The translations under genes and the position numbers were made by a program. Source: DMER64 sp964542305 (GTDB lineage: Bacteria; Bacteroidota; Bacteroidia; Bacteroidales; UBA932). Taken from it: 64,000 bases of DNA. Where the stretch lies: assembly GCA_964542305.1 (NCBI GenBank), contig CAZITX010000012.1, forward strand, positions 1 to 64,000, written 5' to 3'. The notes under the pieces were generated by a model. It was not told where the DNA came from, searched no databases, and saw only the letters and a program-made list of their open reading frames with translations. This document shows positions 26,704 through 35,638 of this stretch, one piece after another. How positions within the stretch are numbered: position 1 is the first letter of the stretch; the number at the start of each line of letters is the position of its first letter.

Positions 26704-27258
26704 TTAATCAACACTTTCCTGTTCAATGATCTGAGCGAGCATTACTTTAGCCCGGTGGATCCTGTTTTTAACCGTTCCCAGAGGAACGTTCAATGTGTCG
26801 GCGATCTCTTCGTAAGCGTAATGCTGCATGTAACGCAGGCGGATCACTTCTGCATAGTCGGGTTTGAGGCGAGATATTACCGATTCAATAGCTTGTTTCT
26901 GTTGTTCGGCTATCATGACTTCTTCCGGGTTAATATCTTCTGTTTCCCGGGCTTCTTCCAGTGAAACGAAATATTGTTTGTTTTTCCTGAAATGATCAAT
27001 GCATAAATTTTGAACAATGCTGTACAGCCAGGTGGAAAAGGCGTATTTGGGGTTGTAATGTTTCAGGTTCCGGAAAGCTTTGTCAAAACTCATCAACACC
27101 AGGTCCTCCGATTCAGATGAATTTACTATGAGCTTGTTTATAAAAGCCTGTACACGGTCTTTATGCCTGACAAGAAGACGCGTGTAGGCTTCCTGCCTGT
27201 TTTCCAGGGCTAGTTTTACAAGTTCCCGGTCATCCAAATAATCCAGTGATACACCCAT
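26704..27258 (-). CDS. ECF-type sigma-70 family factor
   Basis: The protein has 184 residues. The sigma2 region covers about 20-95 (RQEAYTRLLVRHKDRVQAFI, FSTWLYSIVQNLCIDHFRK) and sigma4 about 125-178 (LKPDYAEVIRLRYMQHYAYEEIADTLNVPLGTVKNRIHRA split as a helix-turn-helix). No anti-sigma gene is adjacent, unlike FecI-FecR pairs, so this looks like the SigW/RpoE-like stand-alone group frequent in Bacteroidetes. It lies between a glycosyltransferase and rsmG in a long minus-strand cluster with gaps of 1-2 bp. Confidence 0.92.
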   Translation of the reverse strand: MGVSLDYLDDRELVKLALENRQEAYTRLLVRHKDRVQAFINKLIVNSSESEDLVLMSFDKAFRNLKHYNPKYAFSTWLYSIVQNLCIDHFRKNKQYFVSLEEARETEDINPEEVMIAEQQKQAIESVISRLKPDYAEVIRLRYMQHYAYEEIADTLNVPLGTVKNRIHRAKVMLAQIIEQESVD

Positions 27259-27259
27259 G

Positions 27260-28381
27260 TTATGAGGATTTGATATTCTTTATCAGGAGCACAGTTAAAA
27301 AATAAAAATGTACAAAGGGAGAGATCATATCCCACAAAGGAGATGCCAAAGCCAGTCCTTTTTCACCAAAATGTATACGAAATCCTATCTGATGGATCCA
27401 TACGGTTACCCATCTGAACAGCAACATGCCTCCCAAAACGCTTAAGGTAAATATCTCATTTGTTTCCCATATAATGAAAAAATTCAAGAACAGGATCACA
27501 TAAAAAGCGGCCGTGAGTACTTTATCCAGTGAAAGCAATATATAGGGACGTGATTTTGTAAGCCGGAGTGTAGACAATACGGATGACCTGGCCAGGTTGT
27601 ATTCGCGCATTCCCATGTGCCGGTTCATATAAACTGTGCCTGCAGGATTTATACAGGCTGTGGCTTTGGTTTGTTTCAAGACATGAGAAACTATGGCCTG
27701 TTCACATTGATTGCAGCCGGTAGTTTTCATATCCATTTTTTCTCCTTTTAAGAATCTCTCTGCCGGGAACATCTTGTTGTTGCCGTCACAGGTATAGCCC
27801 ATATTCAGGGCGGCGGCGCCCATGGCATGAAGTTGTTGTTCCATCAAATCGTAACGGATCAGCAAGTTGCTGCCTTTGTAGGATGTATATCCCAGTACGG
27901 TGTCTTTTTCTTTTTTTAGTGATGCCTGTACCAATGTAGCAAGCCATTTTTTGGAATCAGGGTAACAGTCCGGTCTGAAAAAAACGACGTTAGGATAACT
28001 GGCGGCCCTGATCCCGATCCCCAGTGCCATAAGATTGTCTTGTCCGAATTTGAAATCGGCCGTCAGGGTCCTTATGGTAAGGTTTTTATTGAAATGTTCC
28101 AGGGAAGCCAGCAGCACGTCTGTATTGTCCTGAGAATTTTTGTCCACCACAATCAGTTCAAAGGGTTCGTATTCCTGTTCCAACAATACAGGCAGCAAAT
28201 TTACCAGGTTTTCGTATTCATTCCTTACACATAGAATTACCGATACACCGGGAGCAACAACAGTACCTGCCGGCGGACTTTCTTTTTTGGCGAAAGCAGG
28301 TCTGTAATATTGCAGGAACAGAAGTACTGTAACAGCAAACAGGAGAATAAAAGAAATCAGGATCAAATCCGTAAGTACCAT
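27260..28381 (-). CDS. Membrane-bound family 2 glycosyltransferase
   Basis: I choose the ATG at 28381, one base after the polA stop, because it is preceded by GGAGG and begins a membrane segment (MVLTDLILISFILLF); a longer frame to 28423 would lie inside polA. The 373-residue protein has a GT-A domain: VSVILCVRNEYENL, ELIVVDKNSQDNTD and a FRPDCYPD strand as the probable metal-binding site. Two or three membrane segments follow near residues 295-370. I infer sugar transfer to an envelope lipid or glycan at the inner membrane; the acceptor is unknown. Confidence 0.85.
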   Translation of the reverse strand: MVLTDLILISFILLFAVTVLLFLQYYRPAFAKKESPPAGTVVAPGVSVILCVRNEYENLVNLLPVLLEQEYEPFELIVVDKNSQDNTDVLLASLEHFNKNLTIRTLTADFKFGQDNLMALGIGIRAASYPNVVFFRPDCYPDSKKWLATLVQASLKKEKDTVLGYTSYKGSNLLIRYDLMEQQLHAMGAAALNMGYTCDGNNKMFPAERFLKGEKMDMKTTGCNQCEQAIVSHVLKQTKATACINPAGTVYMNRHMGMREYNLARSSVLSTLRLTKSRPYILLSLDKVLTAAFYVILFLNFFIIWETNEIFTLSVLGGMLLFRWVTVWIHQIGFRIHFGEKGLALASPLWDMISPFVHFYFLTVLLIKNIKSS

Positions 28382-28382
28382 A

Positions 28383-31031
28383 CTAATGCGCCTCCAGCCA
28401 GTTAGTTCCAAATCCCAAGCCAACAGATAACGGTACGCTGAGTGTTACTGTGTGTTCCATTATATTGCGTACCAGGGCTTCCATTTCTTCCTTTTCCGAA
28501 ATATGGACATCAAAGAGCAATTCGTCATGAACCTGCAGGATCATTTTGCTTTTCATTTTTTTATCCGTCATTTCACGGTGTACCAATACCATGGCCTTTT
28601 TTATAATATCGGCAGCTGTTCCCTGAATGGGAGCGTTGATGGCGTTACGTTCTGCCAATCCCCGCAGCAAGGCGTTGGATGCATTGATATCCGGTGCGTA
28701 ACGTCTTCGGTTAAACAGTGTTTCCACGTAGCCTTTTTCCTTTGCCGTGGATATGGTATTATCCAGATATTCCCTCACTTTTGGATAATGTTCAAAGTAT
28801 CCCTCTATGAGATCTTTGGCTTCTGTACGGGGTATTTTAAGACGGCTGGCAAGCCCGAACGGGGATATGCCGTATATGATTCCGAAATTGGCTGTTTTTG
28901 CCTTGTTCCGTTGTTCGGGAGTTACTTCTTCGTTTGTGCAATGAAATATCTTAGCTGCCGTAGCCGTATGAATGTCCTTCCCTGCATTGAAGGCTGCTAT
29001 AAAATCCTGATCTCCGCTCATATGGGCCATGATACGCAGTTCTATCTGGGAATAATCGGCGGACATCAACACATGGTCTTCATCTCGGGGAATGAAAAAT
29101 TTTCTGATTTCTCTCCCTCTTTCTTCCCTTACCGGAATGTTTTGAAGGTTTGGTTTTTGTGAGCTCAGTCTTCCGGTAGCAGTTACCGTCTGATTGAATG
29201 TGGTATGTATACGTCCGGTTTTGGGGTTGACAAGTGCCGGCAGGCTTTCAATGTAGGAAGACAAGAGTTTTTTCAAAGACCTGTATTCCAGGATCAGAGG
29301 AACTATTGGGTGACGGTCTGCCAGTGCACTAAGTGTTTCTTCGTCTGTAGAATATTGTTTTTTTCCTTTCCGGGATCTGTCATCTATCTTCAGCCTGTCG
29401 TACAGCACTATACCAAGTTGTTTTGGAGAAGACACGTTTAATGTGGGTTCCTTTGCGTAATCCCTGACCTGTTTTTCGATTTCCAGGGATGTGACTGTAA
29501 GTTCCCTGCCGTATTCTTCCAACGAACCGATGTCTACTTTGACTCCTTGGTATTCCATATCGGCAAGCACTTCCATCAAAGGCATTTCAAGGTCTGTGTA
29601 CAGCGTTCCGGTCCCTTCTTTGTTTAATATTTCCTGTAGCGGATTTTTCAAATGGTAAGCAATAAAGGCTTCGCTTAACAGGGTTTTTATGGCGGAGTCT
29701 GTGTCTTTTTCTGTTTGAAACATGTCCTGATCTTTAGTCTCGGTCTCATCCGGAAATAAATTCAGGTATTGAATGGCAAGGTCGTCGGGACGATGGTTTC
29801 GTTCCGGGTTGACCAAATAATGCATCAGGCCGGGGTCCCATAGCATACCGGACATGTCTTCCTGTTGATGTTTCAATGTCAGCAACAGGTCTTTGATATC
29901 GAATCCGCATTTTTCAATTTTCGGATCTGAAAGCAGCGGCAGGATGATTTCAAAAGAAGCTATATAATTTTTTTCTCCGGTATAAACAGCTGCATATGAA
30001 GTGTCGCAGGCTATGCCCACCCGGCCGTTGACGGATGCCTCTTTCAGCAGAGAAGCGATTTGCTGATTGCTTTTGATTGCTTCAAAAGAAACGGGCGGTT
30101 TCAGTTCCGGGGAGGCTTCAAGCGGCGTATCCGTTTTATCTTCAAAACAGCAGAACAATTCTTCCAATTTAGGGATAAGCCTCACCAGGGAATGGAATTC
30201 GTACTCTCTGAGCAATTCTTTCAGGCGGGCCAACTCGGGCGCACGGACCTTGAAAGATTCTTCATTCCAGGGTATATCCAGCCCGGTGCGGATGGTTACC
30301 AGGTCTTTTGAAAGTTTCAGCATTTCCCTGGAATTTGTGATCTTTTCCTGCATTTTGACGGGCAACTCGGCAAGGTGCTCCAGAATGTCCTCAACGGTTC
30401 CGTAGCGCGATACCAGGTTTTTGGCACCGACTTCGCCAATGCCCCGCACTCCCGGGATGTTGTCCGAAGCGTCTCCCCATATGGCCAGGATATCTGTTAC
30501 CTGTAAGGGATCATTAATGTTGTATTTGGCACAGATCTCTTTTTCTCCCATGATCTCCCAGCCGTCCCCGCGGGAATGGGGCCTGAACATCCGGATGTTT
30601 TTAGAGACCAGTTGCCCGTAATCCTTGTCCGGAGTGACCATGAATACCTGGAACCCTTCTTTCTCGGCACGTTTGGATAATGTTCCGATGACATCGTCTG
30701 CCTCGGCATTCTGAATGGTGATCACAGGGATGCGGCAAGAGTCCAGGAATTCGTGAATGACGGGCAGCGATTCTTTTATCACCGCAGGCGTCTCGGGCCG
30801 GTTCGCTTTGTATTCCGGATATGCCTGGTGGCGAAAATTTTTACCTCCCGGATCAAAAGCCACAAAAAGATGGGTGGGTCTTTCCTTCAAGATAATATCA
30901 AATAGGGAACGGCAGAAGCCGTATATTGCCGAGGTGTCAACACCTTTGGTGTTGAGCATGGGCCGGTTAATAAAGGCAAAATACGCCCGGTAAACCAGGG
31001 CGTGCCCGTCTATCATGAATATTCGTTTCAT
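28383..31031 (-). CDS. polA: DNA polymerase I
   Basis: The start is at 31031 (MKRIFMIDGHALVYRAY), in a 4-bp ATGA overlap with queD; 882 residues. Domains are the 5' nuclease (1-~290, FVAFDPGGKNFRHQAYPEYK, IWGDASDNIPGVRGIG), a shortened 3'-5' exonuclease-like region (~300-470) and the polymerase (~480-882: SADYSQIELRIMAHMSGD, RNKAKTANFGIIYGIS, LQVHDELLFDV). In the middle domain the Exo I DxE pair is not seen (segment GIACDTSYAAVY), and Exo II reads GFDIKDLL instead of the N-x-x-x-D pattern. Proofreading is therefore probably absent, as in several other bacterial Pol I enzymes. Confidence 0.95.
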   Translation of the reverse strand: MKRIFMIDGHALVYRAYFAFINRPMLNTKGVDTSAIYGFCRSLFDIILKERPTHLFVAFDPGGKNFRHQAYPEYKANRPETPAVIKESLPVIHEFLDSCRIPVITIQNAEADDVIGTLSKRAEKEGFQVFMVTPDKDYGQLVSKNIRMFRPHSRGDGWEIMGEKEICAKYNINDPLQVTDILAIWGDASDNIPGVRGIGEVGAKNLVSRYGTVEDILEHLAELPVKMQEKITNSREMLKLSKDLVTIRTGLDIPWNEESFKVRAPELARLKELLREYEFHSLVRLIPKLEELFCCFEDKTDTPLEASPELKPPVSFEAIKSNQQIASLLKEASVNGRVGIACDTSYAAVYTGEKNYIASFEIILPLLSDPKIEKCGFDIKDLLLTLKHQQEDMSGMLWDPGLMHYLVNPERNHRPDDLAIQYLNLFPDETETKDQDMFQTEKDTDSAIKTLLSEAFIAYHLKNPLQEILNKEGTGTLYTDLEMPLMEVLADMEYQGVKVDIGSLEEYGRELTVTSLEIEKQVRDYAKEPTLNVSSPKQLGIVLYDRLKIDDRSRKGKKQYSTDEETLSALADRHPIVPLILEYRSLKKLLSSYIESLPALVNPKTGRIHTTFNQTVTATGRLSSQKPNLQNIPVREERGREIRKFFIPRDEDHVLMSADYSQIELRIMAHMSGDQDFIAAFNAGKDIHTATAAKIFHCTNEEVTPEQRNKAKTANFGIIYGISPFGLASRLKIPRTEAKDLIEGYFEHYPKVREYLDNTISTAKEKGYVETLFNRRRYAPDINASNALLRGLAERNAINAPIQGTAADIIKKAMVLVHREMTDKKMKSKMILQVHDELLFDVHISEKEEMEALVRNIMEHTVTLSVPLSVGLGFGTNWLEAH

Positions 31032-31459
31032 TTCACCCATTCGGCAAATGATGTGGGGGTTTCGTACAACCTTACGCTGTGTAGCCGGTTGGGCGGGGTA
31101 ATTACCGGATCCAGGATGCCGGCAATATATAACGTCAGTTGTTCACAGGTGGGTTGAAAATCAAAAATTATGACGTTGTCGTATGCTTTGGAAAGTTCAC
31201 CGGATAAAGGAGCGTCCTTCCTAAGCATCAGAGAGTGATCCAGGGGTTCAAGAACGTATTTGGAAACAATTTTCTTAAGGTCATTGAAGTCCATGATCAT
31301 GCCTGATTTCGGATCTTCCGGTTTGTGAGAAGGTTCACCTGTTATGGTGACCATCAGTTTGTAGGAATGTCCGTGTATCTGGCGGCATTTGCCATCGTAA
31401 TGGGTCAGTGCGTGTGCGCCTTCAAAACGAAATTCCCGGGTTATTTGCAATTGTGACAT
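31028..31459 (-). CDS. queD: 6-carboxy-5,6,7,8-tetrahydropterin synthase
   Basis: A PTPS-family enzyme of 143 residues in the queuosine/preQ0 pathway. The zinc histidines (FEGAHALTHY and IHGHSYKL), the catalytic cysteine in GKCRQIHGH and the pterin-binding glutamate in RLYETPTSFAEW are present. A 6-pyruvoyl-tetrahydropterin synthase is the alternative in the same family. It heads a minus-strand cluster running to rluD. A TACATTTG box (complement of 31478-31485) is a likely -7 element, about 13 nt upstream of the start after the predicted start point. Confidence 0.88.
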   Translation of the reverse strand: MSQLQITREFRFEGAHALTHYDGKCRQIHGHSYKLMVTITGEPSHKPEDPKSGMIMDFNDLKKIVSKYVLEPLDHSLMLRKDAPLSGELSKAYDNVIIFDFQPTCEQLTLYIAGILDPVITPPNRLHSVRLYETPTSFAEWVK

Positions 31460-31562
31460 AAATCGCGTTTATTCGTACAAATGTAGTACATTTCTTCGAG
31501 TAACCCTTGTGGCTTATGATTTATATGTTTAAATGCGTTCCTGCTATATATTTGTCATATAT

Positions 31563-31594
31563 TTTGCTTTATTGATTAAACTTTTTTAGTTTTG
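31563..31594 (+). promoter_or_regulatory. Bacteroidetes-type promoter for the aminotransferase gene
   Basis: TTTG at 31563-31566, 20-bp spacer, TAGTTTTG at 31587-31594. The start codon follows 22 bp later, so the leader is short. Confidence 0.65.
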
Positions 31595-31616
31595 CCCCGT
31601 AAAAGAATTTAGAATT

Positions 31617-32831
31617 ATGCTAGACGAAACTTTGAAATCCATTATCTCTGATAACGCCAAAAATATGAGGCGATCAGCCATCCGGGATCTTCTGAAAATG
31701 GCTACACGTCCTGACGTGATATCTTTTGGAGGCGGCTTCCCGGACATTACGGCTTTTCCCGTAGATCAATTAAAGGAAGTCGTAATGGAAGTCCTGGAAG
31801 AAAATGCCTTGCAGGCATTGCAATATGGTGAAACGTTGGGAGTTAAGGAATTAAGAGAGGTGCTTGCACAACGTTACCGTGACCAGGGTATGGAGGTTAC
31901 TTATGAAAATTTCATAATTACCACATCGTCGCAACAGGCAATAGATATGCTGTGTCAGCTGTTAATTAATCCCGGAGACACGCTGGTCTGCGGCTTGCCA
32001 TCCTACCTGGGAGCTTTACAGGCTTTTTATGCCCACAGGGCCAATCCCGTGGGAATTCCCAGAGATGAGGAATTGCATTCGGTGGTCAGTGCATTGGTTA
32101 CTGCCGGTAAAAAACCGAAATTCATCTACGCCATACCCGATTTTCAAAATCCATCCGGTGTGACAATGGATATGGAGCAACGAAACAATGTCCTGGAAGT
32201 TGCCAGGGAATTTGATCTTCTGGTAGTGGAAGACAGTCCTTACCGGGAGATCCGTTTCAGCGGCGAACCCATGCCTTTGATCTATTCACTGGATAAGGAA
32301 GAGCGTACGGTGTTGCTGGGAACTTTTTCCAAGACATTCGTGCCCGGGTTCCGCCTTGGATGGATCATGGCTCCGGTAAACATAATTGAGCGGCTGGAGA
32401 TTGTTAAGCAATCCATGGATTTGTGTGCTCCGGTATTCAATCAGTTCATAGCTGCCCGTTTTATGAAAAAAGGCTATTACGACAAAAATATTGAGCGGGT
32501 TAAGATCAATTACCGTAACAAACGCGACAGCATGATCGCCGCATTTGAAAAATACATGCCCGAAGGGGTAACCTGGACCAATCCCGAAGGAGGCCTTTTC
32601 CTCTTTGTTACACTGCCTGAAGGGTACGATTCTACGGAACTTTTCAAAATTGCGGTAAAAGAAAACGTGGCCTTTGTCATTGGGGAAGCATTCCACTGTG
32701 ACGGGTCAGGGAAGAACACCTTGCGGATCAACTTTTCTTATATGGAAGAATCACGTGCCGAGGAGGGGATCCGTCGCCTGGCCGGTGCCATTGTCAGAAT
32801 GATGGAGGATAAAAAGGTCAAAGGTCAATAA
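31617..32831 (+). CDS. PLP-dependent class I/II aminotransferase (2-aminoadipate aminotransferase-like)
   Basis: The protein has 404 residues. The N-terminal RRSAIRDLLKMATRPDVISFGGGFPD resembles the LysN/ARO8-like branch. AIPDFQNPSGVTM binds PLP, VVEDSPYREIRF holds the aspartate that pairs with the pyridine nitrogen, and the Schiff-base lysine is in GTFSKTFVPGFRLGW. There is no GntR domain, so it is an enzyme rather than an MocR regulator. The likely role is transamination of 2-aminoadipate, aromatic or branched amino acids; substrate cannot be fixed from the sequence. It is a single-gene unit with its own promoter and a possible terminator. Confidence 0.88.
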   Translation: MLDETLKSIISDNAKNMRRSAIRDLLKMATRPDVISFGGGFPDITAFPVDQLKEVVMEVLEENALQALQYGETLGVKELREVLAQRYRDQGMEVTYENFIITTSSQQAIDMLCQLLINPGDTLVCGLPSYLGALQAFYAHRANPVGIPRDEELHSVVSALVTAGKKPKFIYAIPDFQNPSGVTMDMEQRNNVLEVAREFDLLVVEDSPYREIRFSGEPMPLIYSLDKEERTVLLGTFSKTFVPGFRLGWIMAPVNIIERLEIVKQSMDLCAPVFNQFIAARFMKKGYYDKNIERVKINYRNKRDSMIAAFEKYMPEGVTWTNPEGGLFLFVTLPEGYDSTELFKIAVKENVAFVIGEAFHCDGSGKNTLRINFSYMEESRAEEGIRRLAGAIVRMMEDKKVKGQ

Positions 32832-32900
32832 TCAGTTCATTCAGCGAGCGTTTGGGTACATGATGTGTCCCATCCGCATCTCTCCAATATTTGATGTTTT

Positions 32901-32925
32901 CCCCGGCCGGGAGGTCGGGGTTTGT
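32901..32925 (+). terminator. Possible terminator after the aminotransferase gene
   Basis: CCCCG (32901-32905) pairs with CGGGG (32916-32920) and is followed by TTTGTTGTTGTT. The stem is short and the T run is broken, so this is tentative. Confidence 0.4.
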
Positions 32926-32930
32926 TGTTG

Positions 32931-33629
32931 TTAATATAAAAGATCTATGATGCCCCGGTCGTTCAATTCTGCAGGAGTACCGTAAAACAGGTTTTTATCG
33001 CGAGTCATAATCCAGAACAGATCACAATGTTTTAGGGCCAGGGAGAGGTCGTGGGTGGAAAACAGGATGCCCTTGTTCTCTTCAACAGCGAGTTTTTTAA
33101 GTAGCAGTACTGTGGCTTGTTTATTGGCAATATCCAAAAATGCGGTAGGTTCATCAAGAAGGATCAATGGCGTGTCCTGTACCAGTGCCCGGGCAATGGC
33201 AACCCGGTGAAATTCCCCGTCGGACAGATCGGCACTGTTTCTTCCGGCCAGGTGCGAGATGCCTGTTTTTTTAAGAACTCCCTCAATAATCCTTTTGCCT
33301 TCTGGGTTTTCCAAACCAAGCCAGTTTGTATACCGGTACCTTCCTGTGCTTACAGTATCTTCAACTGAAAAGTTGGACGCCCTCCAGGGTTGTGCTGGTA
33401 CAAATGCACACAGGTCCCGGTCTTTAGGAAACCCTTCTGGGACTACCGAACCTTTAAGAGGGGGAAGTAACCCGGCTATAGTTTTTAGTAAGGTGGATTT
33501 CCCAATGCCGTTTGGTCCCAGGATGCCGGTGATCTTCCCGCAATGCAGCTGCAGGTTTATGTTTTCAAAAAGAACTTGTCTTTTGGAATAACCAATGTAT
33601 AAACCGGATATATCCAGAAAAGGTATCAT
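32931..33629 (-). CDS. ABC transporter ATP-binding protein, FecE/BtuD type
   Basis: The protein has 232 residues with Walker A GPNGIGKSTLLK, the signature LSDGEFHRVAIARAL (LSDGE in place of LSGGQ), Walker B LILLDEPTAFLD and the switch histidine in STHDLSL. It powers import of an iron-siderophore, haem or corrinoid complex through the permease whose gene overlaps it by 4 bp. No substrate-binding protein gene is next to it; that component must lie elsewhere. Confidence 0.9.
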   Translation of the reverse strand: MIPFLDISGLYIGYSKRQVLFENINLQLHCGKITGILGPNGIGKSTLLKTIAGLLPPLKGSVVPEGFPKDRDLCAFVPAQPWRASNFSVEDTVSTGRYRYTNWLGLENPEGKRIIEGVLKKTGISHLAGRNSADLSDGEFHRVAIARALVQDTPLILLDEPTAFLDIANKQATVLLLKKLAVEENKGILFSTHDLSLALKHCDLFWIMTRDKNLFYGTPAELNDRGIIDLLY

Positions 33630-34630
33630 AATTTTACGGCTCTGTTTTTGAAAATCACATAAATGATTACAGGGATACCCATCAGAGCTGCTACCGTATT
33701 AACAGGTAAAACACTTTGTGAACCGGGCATCTGGGAAATGATATCGGCCAGTATCATCATACCGGCTCCCAGAATGGCAGATGCAGGGATCAATACGCGG
33801 TGGTTGGCGTTATTGAAGAGCATACGTGCAATGTGGGGAACGGCTATGCCAATAAAACCAATGGGACCGCAAAAGGCAGTCACACTGCCGGCAAGCAGGG
33901 TGGTAGCCAGGAATATGCGATTTCTGACACGCGAAACATGAATGCCCAGGCTTTTTGCGTATTCTTCACCCATAAGCAAAACATTCAGGTCCTTTATATT
34001 GATAAATGAAATTCCCAAACCGGTAATACAGAGTATGGCCATTATTGCCAGACGGTTACCGGTAACGTTTCCAAAGCTGCCCATGGTCCACAGAACGTAA
34101 GTTTTGAGAGCGGTTGCTTCTGAAAAATATTGTATCAGACCTATAAGCGCTGAACCGGCAGATCCTATCATGATACCCAGAATAAGGAGGGTCATGTTGC
34201 TTTTCAGTCTTTTTGAAGCTGCCACTATTATCAACATGACGGCAAGTGCTCCCATCCATGCAAAGGCAGCTGTTCCCAAATTAGTAAGCCAGGCAGGTGC
34301 ATTTGAGGCACCCAGCCAGGAAGATCCCATGACGAAGAAAGCCACGCCAAGTCCTGCTCCCGAACTGATACCCAGAACATACGGGTCTGCCAGCGGGTTC
34401 CTGAACAGCGTTTGCATTTGTGCCCCGCATACGGCAAGTGACATACCGGCCAGGAGAGCTGTGATCATTTTGGGTATCCTGAAATTCCAGATTATTTTAT
34501 ATACGTAATCTGTAGAATCATGTCCCGTCAATGCGTTCATAATATCCGAAAAAGACAGATTAACCGATCCCAGGAACAGGTCACCGGCTATGAGCAGAAT
34601 CAGGACAAAAGGGATCCATAGTTTTTTCAT
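33626..34630 (-). CDS. FecCD-family ABC transporter permease
   Basis: The start is set at 34630 (MKKLWIPFVLILLIAGD); the frame extends further upstream but without a conserved or hydrophobic start. The 334 residues form about ten membrane segments with the family motifs RIPKMITALLAGMSLAVCGAQMQ (split: RIPK...GAQMQTLFRNPLADPYVLG), GSVTAFCGPIGFIGIAVPHIARM, and a late AALMGIPVI loop. It is the inner-membrane channel of an iron-complex or B12 importer. A TATCTTTG box lies at the complement of 34636-34643, close to the chosen start codon, so the leader would be very short. Confidence 0.9.
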   Translation of the reverse strand: MKKLWIPFVLILLIAGDLFLGSVNLSFSDIMNALTGHDSTDYVYKIIWNFRIPKMITALLAGMSLAVCGAQMQTLFRNPLADPYVLGISSGAGLGVAFFVMGSSWLGASNAPAWLTNLGTAAFAWMGALAVMLIIVAASKRLKSNMTLLILGIMIGSAGSALIGLIQYFSEATALKTYVLWTMGSFGNVTGNRLAIMAILCITGLGISFINIKDLNVLLMGEEYAKSLGIHVSRVRNRIFLATTLLAGSVTAFCGPIGFIGIAVPHIARMLFNNANHRVLIPASAILGAGMMILADIISQMPGSQSVLPVNTVAALMGIPVIIYVIFKNRAVKL

Positions 34631-34697
34631 CAACACAAAGATAAACGAAAAACGGTTGGAACTAAAAAACACTTATCTTTACACGTTTTTAATCAAA

Positions 34698-35624
34698 ATG
34701 CTGTTAACTTTGAAAAGGTTTCGTTTATCAATTTTCTTTTCTTTAGCCTGTTACGTACTGTTTGCCCAGGGGGCTGATCGTGAAATGCCCACAGCTATAG
34801 ATACCTTGGCTACGGAAGATAAATTTACAAGGATCGTATTGCTGGAAGATTTTACCTGGCAATACCTGGATCTTGGAAAACCGGTCTTTGATGAACTGGA
34901 AATGTATACCGGGTGGGATTCGTCCTCCATTCATGCATTCAAGGATCTTGAATTGGAAGATATGCCCGATGAGATCACCCTGGTACTGGCCGATTCCCTG
35001 CAGGGATTTTGTTGCCCGTTTACAGAAAAAATCCGATCACGTTATGCATTCAGAAGAACCCGTCCACACAGGGGGACGGATATTGCCTTGGATACCGGAG
35101 ACTCAATCCGGGTTGCATTCAATGGGGTAGTACGGGTGATGGAACATTCCCGAAACACGGGAGGATACGGAAACCTCTTGGTTGTAAGGCATCCCGGCGG
35201 GTTGGAAACATATTACGGTCATTTATCCAGGTTCCTGGTCAAACCGGGAGAGATCGTCAAAGCGGGTGAAGTGATTGGACTGGGAGGCAATACGGGCAGA
35301 AGCACAGGGGCGCATCTTCATTTTGAGACGCGCTATAAAGGAAAAGCCTTTGATCCCGAACGTATCATAGACTTTGAAAACGGATCTCTCCGGGATTCCG
35401 TAGTTGTACTTAAAAAACATTATTTCAGCATCTATTCCCACTACGGCCAGACCGATGAAGAATCCCTGGCCGCTTCACAAAGAATCATTCACACCATCAG
35501 ATCGGGAGATACTTTAGGGGCACTGGCCATGAAATACGGAACCACTGTCCGGCAGATCTGTGCGTGGAACAATATATCTTCGAAGACGGTTCTGCGTATT
35601 GGAAAAAGGTTGATCGTCAGGTAA
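34698..35624 (+). CDS. M23 (LytM) peptidase-like protein with C-terminal LysM
   Basis: The start is set at 34698 (MLLTLKRFRLSIFFSLACYVLFAQ), which gives a signal peptide; upstream codons in the same frame lie in the divergent promoter region. The 308-residue protein has an M23 domain at about 115-230 with zinc ligands in HRGTDIAL and HLHFETRY, and one LysM near 262-306 (HTIRSGDTLGALAMKYGTTV). I infer a periplasmic peptidoglycan hydrolase or an activator of amidases. It is divergent from the ABC permease and convergent with the glycerate kinase gene. Confidence 0.9.
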   Translation: MLLTLKRFRLSIFFSLACYVLFAQGADREMPTAIDTLATEDKFTRIVLLEDFTWQYLDLGKPVFDELEMYTGWDSSSIHAFKDLELEDMPDEITLVLADSLQGFCCPFTEKIRSRYAFRRTRPHRGTDIALDTGDSIRVAFNGVVRVMEHSRNTGGYGNLLVVRHPGGLETYYGHLSRFLVKPGEIVKAGEVIGLGGNTGRSTGAHLHFETRYKGKAFDPERIIDFENGSLRDSVVVLKKHYFSIYSHYGQTDEESLAASQRIIHTIRSGDTLGALAMKYGTTVRQICAWNNISSKTVLRIGKRLIVR

Positions 35625-35638
35625 ACGCCGGCAAGGAT

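Noticed and set aside
34590..34697. N-terminal extension of the M23-LysM protein.
   Set aside because: The extension runs through the divergent promoter region and would bury the clear signal peptide beginning at 34698.
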